A DNA stretch of 7,277 bases from Actinomycetota bacterium (GTDB lineage: Bacteria > Actinomycetota > Actinomycetes > Actinomycetales > Microbacteriaceae): positions 1 through 7,277 of the forward strand of contig WLFX01000044.1 in the NCBI GenBank assembly GCA_009703545.1, given 5' to 3'. Position 1 is the first letter of the stretch, and each line of letters starts with the position of its first letter. Position numbers and translations under genes: made by a program. The notes under the pieces are model-generated. The model did not search any database and was not told the DNA's origin. It saw nothing but the letters and a program-made list of their open reading frames with translations. Below, one piece after another: positions 1-6,336 of the stretch.

Positions 1-785
1 AGGCGGCTATGATCGCCGTTGAGAATTCAATCGAGGGTGGTGTCAGTGCGGCGCAGGATGCGCTCGCGCAGTCGACGGGACTTCAGATTTTGGGCGAGTA
101 CCTTGTGCCCGTGAACTTCGACGTCGTCGTCCGTCCAGGCACGGCGCTCTCCGACATTCGCGTTGTTGTTGCACACCCCGTCGCATACGCTCAGTGCCGT
201 CGCTGGCTTGAGGCGAACGTTCCTCATCACGAACACCTTCCCGCGACCTCCAACGTCGCCGCAGCTCATGAAATCGTGGATGGTGTCCGCGGTGACGCGG
301 CAATCGCTCCCGCTGGATTTGATACGCACATCGAACTCGCAACACTTGATGCAGGAATCGGTGACAATCCTTCGGCTGTGACGCGGTTCGTTCTGATTGG
401 CCGGCGTCGTCCGGTTGCGCCTCGAACTGGCACGGATAAAACGACGGTCATCGTTGAACTTCCCGACGACCGACCCGGTGGCTTGCTCGAAATGCTGGAA
501 CAGTTCGCCACTCGCGGCGTGAACTTGTCATTACTCGAATCGCGACCCATCGGTGATTCCCTCGGACGATACCGATTTGTTATTGATATCGACGGGCACA
601 TCGAAGACGAACGCGTGGCCGACGCACTTCTTGGTCTTCGGCGATACAGCCCAGGACTCCAGTTCCTCGGGTCTTATCACCGTGCCGATGGTCATTCTCC
701 AAGCGTGACCGCGCAATACTCCGATGCAGCATTCGTTGATGCACGCGAGTGGCTCGATCGTCTTGTCGCTGGGGGTGAAGGCTAA
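1..785 (+). CDS. pheA: Prephenate dehydratase, 5'-truncated by the window edge
   Basis: Converts prephenate to phenylpyruvate in phenylalanine biosynthesis (cytoplasmic). The frame is open to the window edge, and the first ATG (base 9) lies inside the conserved block [10 protein letters not shown], which is internal in this family. That ATG is therefore not the start, and roughly 60-70 N-terminal residues are missing. Counting from it, the catalytic T-R-F motif is at residues 125-127 (bases 381-389). A C-terminal ACT domain follows at about 145-225. It has the phenylalanine-binding E-S-R-P motif at 177-180 and P-G-G-L-L where the family usually has G-A-L-L. The ACT domain implies feedback control by phenylalanine, which is known for the family. 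The stop is 2 bases before serS, a linkage common in actinobacteria. Family assignment is secure; only the 5' end is unseen. Confidence 0.95.
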   Translation, partial: AAMIAVENSIEGGVSAAQDALAQSTGLQILGEYLVPVNFDVVVRPGTALSDIRVVVAHPVAYAQCRRWLEANVPHHEHLPATSNVAAAHEIVDGVRGDAAIAPAGFDTHIELATLDAGIGDNPSAVTRFVLIGRRRPVAPRTGTDKTTVIVELPDDRPGGLLEMLEQFATRGVNLSLLESRPIGDSLGRYRFVIDIDGHIEDERVADALLGLRRYSPGLQFLGSYHRADGHSPSVTAQYSDAAFVDAREWLDRLVAGGEG

Positions 786-787
786 CG

Positions 788-2053
788 ATGATTGATTCCA
801 CGATGCTGCGAACCGAACCGGACACCGTTCGTGCTTCGCTCGAGGCGCGCGGTGATGACCCTTCCGTCGTCGATGAGGCAATCGCCGCCGATCAGGCACG
901 GCGCGATGCGATTTCGGCGTTCGAGAAACTTCGTGCTGAGCAAAATGCACACGGCAAACTGGTCGCGGTCGCTCCCAAGGAAGAGAAAGCCGCTCTCGTT
1001 GCCGCTGCCCAGAATCTGGCTGAACGGGTCAAGGCAGCCGAAAAATCTGCCACCGAGGCAGGCGAAGAATTCACGCGCGTCGCCGGCCAAATTGGAAATA
1101 TCATCATTAGCGGTGTCCCGGCCGGTGGCGAAGACAATTTCGTCACACTTCGAGAGGTGGGTGCAATTCCGACGTTCGATTTCGAACCTCGAGACCACCT
1201 TGAGCTCGGTGAAATGCTCGGTGCCATCGACACCGTTCGTGGCACCAAAGTGTCGGGTTCGCGTTTCTATTTCCTTTCTGGAATAGGCGCCCGGCTCGAA
1301 ATCGCACTGATGTCGCTCGCTCTTGACCGTGCACTTGCGGCCGGATTTACGCCGCTCATTACCCCGACCCTCGTCAGCCCCGCGATCATGCAGGGTACGG
1401 GTTTCCTTGGTGCGCACTCCGACGAGATTTACTACCTACCCGCGGATGATTTGTATCTGACGGGAACCAGTGAAGTTGCGCTCGCAGGATTTCACGCGGA
1501 CGAGATCATCGACCTTGCGGCCGGACCCAAACGTTATGCCGGTTGGTCCACCTGTTATCGCCGTGAAGCCGGTTCGTATGGCAAAGACACCCGCGGAATT
1601 CTGCGTGTACACCAGTTCAACAAACTCGAAATGTTTTCGTATTGCGCACCCGCCGAAGCGGAGGTCGAACATGACCGTCTCGTTTCATGGCAGGAAGAGA
1701 TGATGGGGCTGCTCGGATTGTCGTATCGCGTAATTGATGTGGCCGCAGGAGACCTCGGTTCATCGGCCGCTCGAAAGTTTGACATCGAGGCGTGGATCCC
1801 AACCCAGGGAACGTATCGCGAACTTACGTCAACGTCGAACTGTACGACCTATCAAGCGCGCCGGCTTAACATTCGGCACCGACCGGAGGGTGCGTCAACC
1901 GAGACCGTTGCGACACTGAACGGAACGCTCGCGACGACCCGGTGGCTTGTCGCAATTTTAGAGACACATCAAAACGCGGTTGGATCGGTGACGATACCGG
2001 AGGCACTTCGTCCGTACCTCGGCGGCCTTGCCGTCGCGGAGCCGCTTTCGTGA
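788..2053 (+). CDS. serS: Seryl-tRNA synthetase (class II)
   Basis: Charges tRNA-Ser (and tRNA-Sec where present) with serine, using ATP. It is 421 residues, normal for bacterial SerRS. Residues about 30-105 form the charged, alanine-rich helical arm (coiled coil) that grips the long variable arm of tRNA-Ser. The catalytic domain shows the motif 1 region around 186-206, T-G-T-S-E at 225-229, motif 2 with R258-R259-E260 leading into R-V-H-Q-F-N-K-L-E, and motif 3 with T-L-N-G-T and R385. The ATG at 788 is chosen because M-I-D-x-x-x-L-R is the usual SerRS N-terminus and a G/A-rich Shine-Dalgarno (GGTGAAGG) lies just upstream, inside the end of pheA. Cotranscription with pheA and the following phosphatase is likely. 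Two of its substrate tRNAs are encoded downstream at 2901 and 5185. Confidence 0.98.
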   Translation: MIDSTMLRTEPDTVRASLEARGDDPSVVDEAIAADQARRDAISAFEKLRAEQNAHGKLVAVAPKEEKAALVAAAQNLAERVKAAEKSATEAGEEFTRVAGQIGNIIISGVPAGGEDNFVTLREVGAIPTFDFEPRDHLELGEMLGAIDTVRGTKVSGSRFYFLSGIGARLEIALMSLALDRALAAGFTPLITPTLVSPAIMQGTGFLGAHSDEIYYLPADDLYLTGTSEVALAGFHADEIIDLAAGPKRYAGWSTCYRREAGSYGKDTRGILRVHQFNKLEMFSYCAPAEAEVEHDRLVSWQEEMMGLLGLSYRVIDVAAGDLGSSAARKFDIEAWIPTQGTYRELTSTSNCTTYQARRLNIRHRPEGASTETVATLNGTLATTRWLVAILETHQNAVGSVTIPEALRPYLGGLAVAEPLS

Positions 2054-2868
2054 TGGCGGAACGACCCGAACCGTGGCTGGTCGCCATCGATATTGATGGA
2101 ACACTTGTGTCCGACTATGGCACTCTCAACCCGTGGACAATCGTCGAGGTTCGGCGGTTGGTGGACGCAGGCCACCACGTCACCATTGCGACCGGGCGTT
2201 CCGTTCCAATGACGCTTCCATTCATTGAGGAACTGGGAATCTCGCCCGAACTCGTGGTCTGCGCTAACGGTGCGATTATCGCCCGTCGAGACGACTCGGA
2301 CCCAACTCGATATGTGCGGGACACCGTCGAGTTGTTCGATCCAGGTCTCGTGCTTCGCGAGATTCATGACACTATTCCGGACGCCAACTATGCCGTTGAA
2401 GACGAGACGGGCTTGCTGCGCTACACGGGCTGGTTTCCTGAAACGGGTGTGAATATGCACACCCAGAAAATGGAGACATTCGAGGAATTGTTGACGGATC
2501 AGGCAACCCGCGTCGTGGTCATTGCCCCCAATTCGCGTCAGGACTATTTCACGGGCGTCGTTGAAATGCTTGGGTTACACAAGGTGACCTATTCAATCGG
2601 GTACACATCGTGGCTCGATATTGGACCGCAAGGCGTGAATAAGGCGACAGCCCTCGAGAAGGTCCGTGAACGATGGGGAATACCGCGAAATAGGGTGATG
2701 GCTATCGGAGATGGTCGTAACGATGTCGACATGCTCGAATGGGCCGGCGAATTCGGTCGCGGGATTGCGATGGGTCAAGCTCCAGAAGAAGTCCGTAACG
2801 CGGCCAGTGAAATGACGCTTAACGAGTCAGAGGGTGGACTTCCGTCGGCTCTGGCGACTCTCGACTAA
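2053..2868 (+). CDS. HAD-superfamily phosphatase, Cof/IIB type
   Basis: Predicted cytoplasmic Mg2+-dependent phosphatase of 271 residues. All four HAD motifs are visible. Motif I is D-I-D-G-T-L, with nucleophile D13 and acid/base D15. Motif II is A-T-G-R, with T47. Motif III is the lysine in V-N-K-A-T-A-L, K197. Motif IV is G-D-G-R-N-D, with D220 and D224. The N-G-A block at 72-74 and the large insert between motifs II and III (cap type C2) point to the Cof/YidA-like branch, whose members hydrolyse sugar phosphates and other small phosphates. The substrate cannot be read from sequence. The ATG overlaps the serS stop as TGATG, suggesting coupled translation. A longer in-frame start at 1942 lies entirely within serS, precedes the domain and is rejected. 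The gene ends 32 bases before a tRNA, with no convincing terminator hairpin. Confidence 0.92.
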   Translation: MAERPEPWLVAIDIDGTLVSDYGTLNPWTIVEVRRLVDAGHHVTIATGRSVPMTLPFIEELGISPELVVCANGAIIARRDDSDPTRYVRDTVELFDPGLVLREIHDTIPDANYAVEDETGLLRYTGWFPETGVNMHTQKMETFEELLTDQATRVVVIAPNSRQDYFTGVVEMLGLHKVTYSIGYTSWLDIGPQGVNKATALEKVRERWGIPRNRVMAIGDGRNDVDMLEWAGEFGRGIAMGQAPEEVRNAASEMTLNESEGGLPSALATLD

Positions 2869-2900
2869 CTCCCCCGATTCACTCAGTTAGACTTAATGGT

Positions 2901-2988
2901 GGAGGGCTGTCCGAGAGGCCGATGGAGCTGGTCTTGAAAACCAGTGGGCAGCAATGTCTCGTGGGTTCGAATCCCACGCCCTCCGCCA
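2901..2988 (+). tRNA. tRNA-Ser (anticodon UGA), CCA encoded
   Basis: An 88-base tRNA with a perfect acceptor stem GGAGGGC/GCCCTCC (2901-2907 with 2978-2984), discriminator G and an encoded CCA. The anticodon stem CTGGT/ACCAG encloses the loop CTTGAAA, giving anticodon TGA, which reads UCA and probably other UCN codons. The T-arm is GTGGG-TTCGAAT-CCCAC, and a long type II variable arm lies between, as expected for serine. The base before the acceptor stem is only 32 after the upstream phosphatase stop. A weak TAGACT at 2888-2893 could be a -10 box, but no good -35 partner is visible. Confidence 0.98.
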
Positions 2989-2997
2989 AAAACATCC

Positions 2998-3002
2998 AGG
3001 AG
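2998..3002 (+). promoter_or_regulatory. Ribosome binding site fixing the GTG start of the LCP gene
   Basis: AGGAG lies 4 bases before GTG at 3007, in the 18-base gap after the tRNA CCA end. It supports the GTG start over the in-frame ATG at 2944, which falls inside the tRNA-Ser gene. The spacing is on the short side but workable. Confidence 0.75.
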
Positions 3003-3006
3003 AAAA

Positions 3007-4227
3007 GTGACCAGCGCGACACCGATCACACAAACACAGGCAGCTCCGCGTCACGCAGCACAATCTGTTCGTCGACCCTGGGGGACGATTCTGCGTGTCG
3101 TCGGTTTATCGCTGGTCGTCGTGCTTGTGTCGGCAGCGTCGATCGCGGGAATTCTCGCCTGGAAGATCACGTCATCATTTGACTCCGTGTTTTTGGCCGG
3201 TGAGGACATCAAGCTCTCGGGAGTCGGCGCAATTGAAGGGGCTTTCAACGTCCTTATTGTCGGGTCTGACACTCGCGCCGGTCAGCCTGGACGATTCGGC
3301 GGCGATGCGGCCGGCGGGACGCTCAATGACGTCAACATTGTTGTACATGTTTCCGAAGACCACTCTCGGGCCGTTGCCGTGTCCGTGCCGCGAGACATGG
3401 TCATTCCCATCCCGTCCTGCCCTCGCGAAGACGGATCCGGCATGACCTCGGCGATGATCGGACAACCCATCAACGTTGCGCTTTCTTACGGTGGGCTCGC
3501 GTGTGCCGTGCTCACTGCCGAAGAACTGACGGGACTTACAATCAACTACGCCGGACTGATCACGTTTAATGGAGTTGCTTCGCTTGCCACCGCAATCGGC
3601 GGTGTCGACGTGTGTGTCAACGCCCCTGTGGATGATCCGTATACCGGACTCAAATTCCCGGAAAAAGGTACCTACAATATCTCAGGCTGGGAGGCGCTCG
3701 CGTTCCTGCGATCACGCCACGGCGTGGGGGACGGGTCGGACCTCGGACGCATCTCCTCACAGCAGGTCTACCTCTCTTCGCTAGTTCGGAAGATTCAAGA
3801 CGAGGGCGTTTTGCTCGATCCGGCCAAGATCTACGGCCTTGCCTCCGTTGCCGCAAACTCCATGACATTGTCGAACTCTCTTTCGAGCCTTGACACCATG
3901 GTCGCCATGGCTATGGTGCTCAAAGAAATTCCTCGCGAGGACATCGTTTTTGTTCAGTACCCCAGCACCACGGGACTCGGCGGAATCTACGCAGGAAAGG
4001 TGGCACCACTTCCCGAACTGGCTGATTCGCTGTTCACCGCAATTCTCACCGACCAACCGTTTCAACTCGACAAGGATGCAACAGGCATTGGATCTGAAAT
4101 AGACCCGACAGGTGCTGGATCTGAAATAGACAATAAACCGGAACAAACGGGATCCGGTCCGATTTTGTCGGGAATCAAGGGACAGTCCGCAGCGCAGAAT
4201 ACCTGTTCCGTGGCGAACGGCTATTAG
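3007..4227 (+). CDS. LCP (LytR-CpsA-Psr) family cell-wall glycopolymer ligase
   Basis: LCP proteins act outside the membrane, moving lipid-linked glycopolymers (teichoic acids, arabinogalactan, capsule) onto peptidoglycan. From the GTG start it is 406 residues. A short basic cytoplasmic tail is followed by one membrane segment at about 27-52. The LCP domain spans about 80-265 and opens with N-V-L-I-V-G-S-D-T-R (81-90). Family hallmarks are D108, P-R-D at 128-130, the G-G-V-D-V block at 198-202, L-R-S-R-H at 234-238, and D-L-G-R at 245-248 followed by Q-Q at 252-253. The conserved Asp and Arg residues bind the metal and pyrophosphate of the lipid carrier in studied members. A low-complexity tail from about 357 holds a duplicated nine-residue unit. 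Old annotations call this family a transcriptional attenuator, but nothing here is DNA-binding. It lies 18 bases behind tRNA-Ser(UGA) and upstream of the sulfotransferase-like genes. Confidence 0.93.
   Translation: MTSATPITQTQAAPRHAAQSVRRPWGTILRVVGLSLVVVLVSAASIAGILAWKITSSFDSVFLAGEDIKLSGVGAIEGAFNVLIVGSDTRAGQPGRFGGDAAGGTLNDVNIVVHVSEDHSRAVAVSVPRDMVIPIPSCPREDGSGMTSAMIGQPINVALSYGGLACAVLTAEELTGLTINYAGLITFNGVASLATAIGGVDVCVNAPVDDPYTGLKFPEKGTYNISGWEALAFLRSRHGVGDGSDLGRISSQQVYLSSLVRKIQDEGVLLDPAKIYGLASVAANSMTLSNSLSSLDTMVAMAMVLKEIPREDIVFVQYPSTTGLGGIYAGKVAPLPELADSLFTAILTDQPFQLDKDATGIGSEIDPTGAGSEIDNKPEQTGSGPILSGIKGQSAAQNTCSVANGY
4081..4134 (+). repeat. Two-copy 27-bp in-frame tandem repeat in the LCP tail
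   Basis: Units 4081-4107 and 4108-4134 match at 21 of 27 positions and encode T-G-I-G-S-E-I-D-P and T-G-A-G-S-E-I-D-N. A degenerate third unit may follow, with T-G-S-G at residues 381-384. The repeat lies in the flexible extracytoplasmic tail after the LCP domain and keeps the frame, so copy number could vary without breaking the protein. Confidence 0.85.
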
Positions 4228-4238
4228 GACAGGTCATC
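4226..4238 (+). promoter_or_regulatory. Candidate Shine-Dalgarno plus non-canonical ATC start for sulfotransferase-like gene 1
   Basis: AGGA at 4226-4229 overlaps the LCP stop and stands 6 bases before ATC at 4236. Reading from ATC gives [M]-G-V-R-I-L-V-H-I-G-P, matching the length and content of the N-termini of the two downstream paralogs. No ATG, GTG or TTG occurs in this frame between its last upstream stop (4134-4136) and GTG 4254. Either ATC is used as a rare start, or an ancestral ATG has changed at its third base, or the base is a sequence error. Confidence 0.35.
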
Positions 4239-4253
4239 GGCGTCCGCATCCTT

Positions 4254-5162
4254 GTGCATATCGGTCCCATGAAAACGGGAACCGAAGCGTTGTCGTCGCG
4301 ACTTCTGTCTGAGCCACTTCCGGATTCGCTCATTCTTCCATCCGGGGCCGCGTGGCCTCAAAGCAGATCAGACGTCGCCAAGCACCCCCAACTGGAACTA
4401 CTGGGAACGCGGCGCGGCGCGCCAATTGAACACCGGCTCGAGAAGATTGTGGCTGACGCACGACGACGGGACGTTCCTGATGTCACAATTTTGCTCATTG
4501 CCGAAGCGTTGAACGTAGCTCAGTTCCCTGAATACATCATCAATCGTCTTCGGCAAATGGCGGACAAACTAGAGATTGTGTTTTTCGCTCGGGCGCAAAG
4601 TGCTGCTCTTTTGTCATTCGTTGCGCACCGAGTCCAATCCTGGACATCGCCAAAGTACATTCGACCTGTATACGCCGGAATTCTCAAGGGAACGCGAAAA
4701 CGATTTTATTACGACGTCTATGCGAGCCGATGGTCCGGCGGTGACCACACTCTGACAATTCTTCCCTATTTCGAAGACGACCATTTGACGGATGGACTGA
4801 TGAAACGGTTTGCTCTTCACACGGGAATTAAGGTACCAGCGACCAATAAGACTTACCGTGCCAACGCCTCACTTGGGAAAGAACAACTCGAGCGTCTCGG
4901 TGAACTCAAGCAACGGTTATTCAGATTTCGGTCAAATCCGGCACTCGAAAAACTCGCAGCCCGGTTCTATTTCACTGCTCGTAGGCGAATCCAGAACGAA
5001 GTGCAAGGCTCTCGCTGGGCGCTTAACGCCGAGCAAACCCGCGAGATCGTCGAGCGTTATCGTGAATCAAATGCACGTTTCAAGAAGCTCTTGGGATCCC
5101 AATCACGGCGCGACATGTGGAAACGGTGGTTCGCGGAACTGGAGCCAAATCCTAAGAAATAA
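4254..5162 (+). CDS. Sulfotransferase-like protein, paralog 1 (start uncertain)
   Basis: First of three related genes. From GTG 4254 it has 302 residues; from ATC 4236 it would have 308. The P-loop-like G-P-M-K-T-G-T is at residues 4-10 and resembles the PAPS 5'-phosphosulfate loop of sulfotransferases. R113 and S121 have the R-x7-S spacing of the PAPS 3'-phosphate site. Also shared with the siblings are K43-H44, E84 (I-A-E), a P-Y-F-E-D segment, and a tail ending L-G-x-Q-S-x4-W-x2-W-F (280-293). No signal peptide or membrane segment is evident, so it should be cytoplasmic. The GTG start cuts into the hydrophobic strand before the loop and has no Shine-Dalgarno at proper distance, so the true start is probably upstream. 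It follows the LCP gene by 26 bases and ends 22 bases before a tRNA. The sulfate acceptor cannot be read from sequence. A nucleotide-binding protein of another family that shares the KTGT loop is the main alternative. Confidence 0.72.
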   Translation: MHIGPMKTGTEALSSRLLSEPLPDSLILPSGAAWPQSRSDVAKHPQLELLGTRRGAPIEHRLEKIVADARRRDVPDVTILLIAEALNVAQFPEYIINRLRQMADKLEIVFFARAQSAALLSFVAHRVQSWTSPKYIRPVYAGILKGTRKRFYYDVYASRWSGGDHTLTILPYFEDDHLTDGLMKRFALHTGIKVPATNKTYRANASLGKEQLERLGELKQRLFRFRSNPALEKLAARFYFTARRRIQNEVQGSRWALNAEQTREIVERYRESNARFKKLLGSQSRRDMWKRWFAELEPNPKK

Positions 5163-5184
5163 GTGGGTAACATGGACTGGTACG

Positions 5185-5273
5185 GGAGACGTCGCATAGT
5201 TCGGCCTAGTGCACCACCCTGCTAAGGTGGAGTTCCCTTTAGGGAGCCGTGGGTTCAAATCCCACCGTCTCCG
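5185..5273 (+). tRNA. tRNA-Ser (anticodon GCU), CCA not encoded
   Basis: An 89-base type II tRNA. The acceptor stem GGAGACG/CGTCTCC (5185-5191 with 5266-5272) pairs perfectly and the discriminator is G. The D stem is GCAT/GTGC. The anticodon stem CCACC/GGTGG encloses CTGCTAA, giving GCT, which reads AGC and AGU. The variable arm forms a TCCC/GGGA hairpin, and the T-arm is GTGGG-TTCAAAT-CCCAC. The next bases are CTC, so CCA must be added by the CCA-adding enzyme, unlike the tRNA at 2901. It sits between two sulfotransferase-like paralogs. TAACAT at 5168-5173 is a weak candidate -10 box. Confidence 0.97.
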
Positions 5274-5305
5274 CTCGGTAACGATTCACTGCGATGCTTG
5301 GGAAC

Positions 5306-5312
5306 AAAGGAG
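5306..5312 (+). promoter_or_regulatory. Strong ribosome binding site of sulfotransferase-like gene 2
   Basis: AAAGGAG ends 7 bases before ATG 5320, the best Shine-Dalgarno in this half of the window. It fixes the start at 5320 and rules out the in-frame ATG at 5209, which lies inside the tRNA-Ser(GCU) gene. Confidence 0.85.
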
Positions 5313-5319
5313 ATTCACC

Positions 5320-6336
5320 ATGGCAACCACCCGAGTAATCCTTCACGTTGGACCTATGAAAACCGGAACATCCGCAATTGGCGCCTACTTTTCTGCCGCA
5401 CAGAGAGCGGGGATTCTTCCGCCGGACGTCATTTATCCCGTGCAGGACCATTGGTTCCCTTCTGCGGGTGGCATCACGAAACACAACCAACTCGCGGACT
5501 ATTTGTTCCCCGAAGGGCGTGACAAATTGGCTCGCAAAACGCCAATTCAAACTCCTGATAGCGTGGCACGCAAAGTTCGCGATGTTGCGGCTCATCTTGC
5601 CAAGGGACGTGGACCGCGCGGGACTGCGGTGTTCGTCAGCGAAGCCCTCATTGGCCGAGCGGACCTCGAACGCTTGGTCGATCTCCTTAACTCCTCGTTT
5701 GACGAAGTGGTTTTAGTTCTCGCCATTCGGTCCCCGGTAGAGGCAACTCAATCTCTTCTCGTTCACAGAATCAAAGAATGGCGATCGGATCACGTGGATT
5801 TTGATTTGTACGGAATGCTCAAACGTCCCAATGGATCGATTGGTTACGACTTGCGGCGCATGCTTTCGCAGTTACAGGAACTGCCCATTGACAAGTTTGT
5901 GTTGATACCTTATTTCGAAAACGAATCAGACGGATACGCCGTGGTTGATCGGTTCATGAAGATTGTGACCGGAAAATCGGCCATCCGTTTGGAGGATGAT
6001 TTTGGTTCACGCCGTATTCACCCCAGCCTCCCGTTGTCGTCGCTCAAGCGCCTTGCCGCCCTGAAGAAGTTAAAACTCAAGTTTGATCGCATTCCGTTTC
6101 TCATATCAATCATTCATTCACTTTTCGTCCGAATCTTGGACGTCGATCGATCCAGGGTGATGCGAGCGGGATTCAAAACTCGTTCATCTGCTTCAGGAGA
6201 TTGGGTGCTTTCCCCGACAGAACGCGCCAAGGTCATCGGGCTTTACGGAAATCTTGGGGCCGATCTCCGAAAGGCATTGGGCAACCAATCCACGCAGGCG
6301 GAATGGCGTTCGTGGTTTGAGACGACGGGGCTCTAA
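5320..6336 (+). CDS. Sulfotransferase-like protein, paralog 2
   Basis: A 338-residue soluble protein with no signal peptide or membrane segment. A hydrophobic first strand (R-V-I-L-H-V) leads into G-P-M-K-T-G-T at residues 11-17, the putative PAPS phosphosulfate loop. W45-F46-P47 and K54-H55 follow, then V-S-E at 106-108. The strand V-L-V-L-A-I ends at R137, with S145 completing the R-x7-S signature of the 3'-phosphate site. A P-Y-F-E segment, R-I-H-P-S-L, and the tail L-G-N-Q-S-x4-W-x2-W-F (320-333) are shared with the siblings. H55 is a possible catalytic base, purely by conservation. A sulfuryl transfer from PAPS to a sugar hydroxyl is the best guess; the acceptor is unknown. It starts 46 bases after tRNA-Ser(GCU), with no clear promoter between, and abuts paralog 3. 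Locally AT-rich (20 G+C in bases 6061-6120) compared with serS. Confidence 0.78.
   Translation: MATTRVILHVGPMKTGTSAIGAYFSAAQRAGILPPDVIYPVQDHWFPSAGGITKHNQLADYLFPEGRDKLARKTPIQTPDSVARKVRDVAAHLAKGRGPRGTAVFVSEALIGRADLERLVDLLNSSFDEVVLVLAIRSPVEATQSLLVHRIKEWRSDHVDFDLYGMLKRPNGSIGYDLRRMLSQLQELPIDKFVLIPYFENESDGYAVVDRFMKIVTGKSAIRLEDDFGSRRIHPSLPLSSLKRLAALKKLKLKFDRIPFLISIIHSLFVRILDVDRSRVMRAGFKTRSSASGDWVLSPTERAKVIGLYGNLGADLRKALGNQSTQAEWRSWFETTGL

Noticed and set aside
782..1417. Long antisense ORF opposite serS
   Set aside because: It is a shadow of serS codon bias; it has no ribosome binding site or recognisable domain, and the sense strand is certain.
1942..2052. Longer in-frame start for the HAD phosphatase
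   Set aside because: The extra 37 residues lie wholly inside serS, are Arg-rich with no domain content, and the ATG at 2053 sits right before the family's first strand and overlaps the serS stop in a typical coupled junction.
2869..2900. Terminator or full promoter between the phosphatase and tRNA-Ser(UGA)
   Set aside because: There is no stem followed by a T-run. TAGACT could be a -10 box, but no -35 at proper spacing was found, so I do not call it.
2922..3182. Small + strand ORF across the tRNA and the LCP start
   Set aside because: It starts inside tRNA-Ser(UGA) and runs out of frame through the LCP N-terminus, with no family resemblance.
5163..5184. Promoter for tRNA-Ser(GCU) at TAACAT
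   Set aside because: It matches the -10 consensus at only 4 of 6 positions and has no visible -35 partner in the end of paralog 1.
2961..5273. Possible attachment-site direct repeats at the two tRNA 3' ends flanking LCP and paralog 1
   Set aside because: The shared T-arm sequence is explained by both being tRNA-Ser genes; the acceptor stems differ and no integrase is present in between.
2875..5290. CGATTCACT occurs at 2875-2883 and 5282-5290, each near a tRNA-Ser
   Set aside because: A nine-base match, one upstream and one downstream of the tRNAs, is not convincing as a shared element and has no palindrome.
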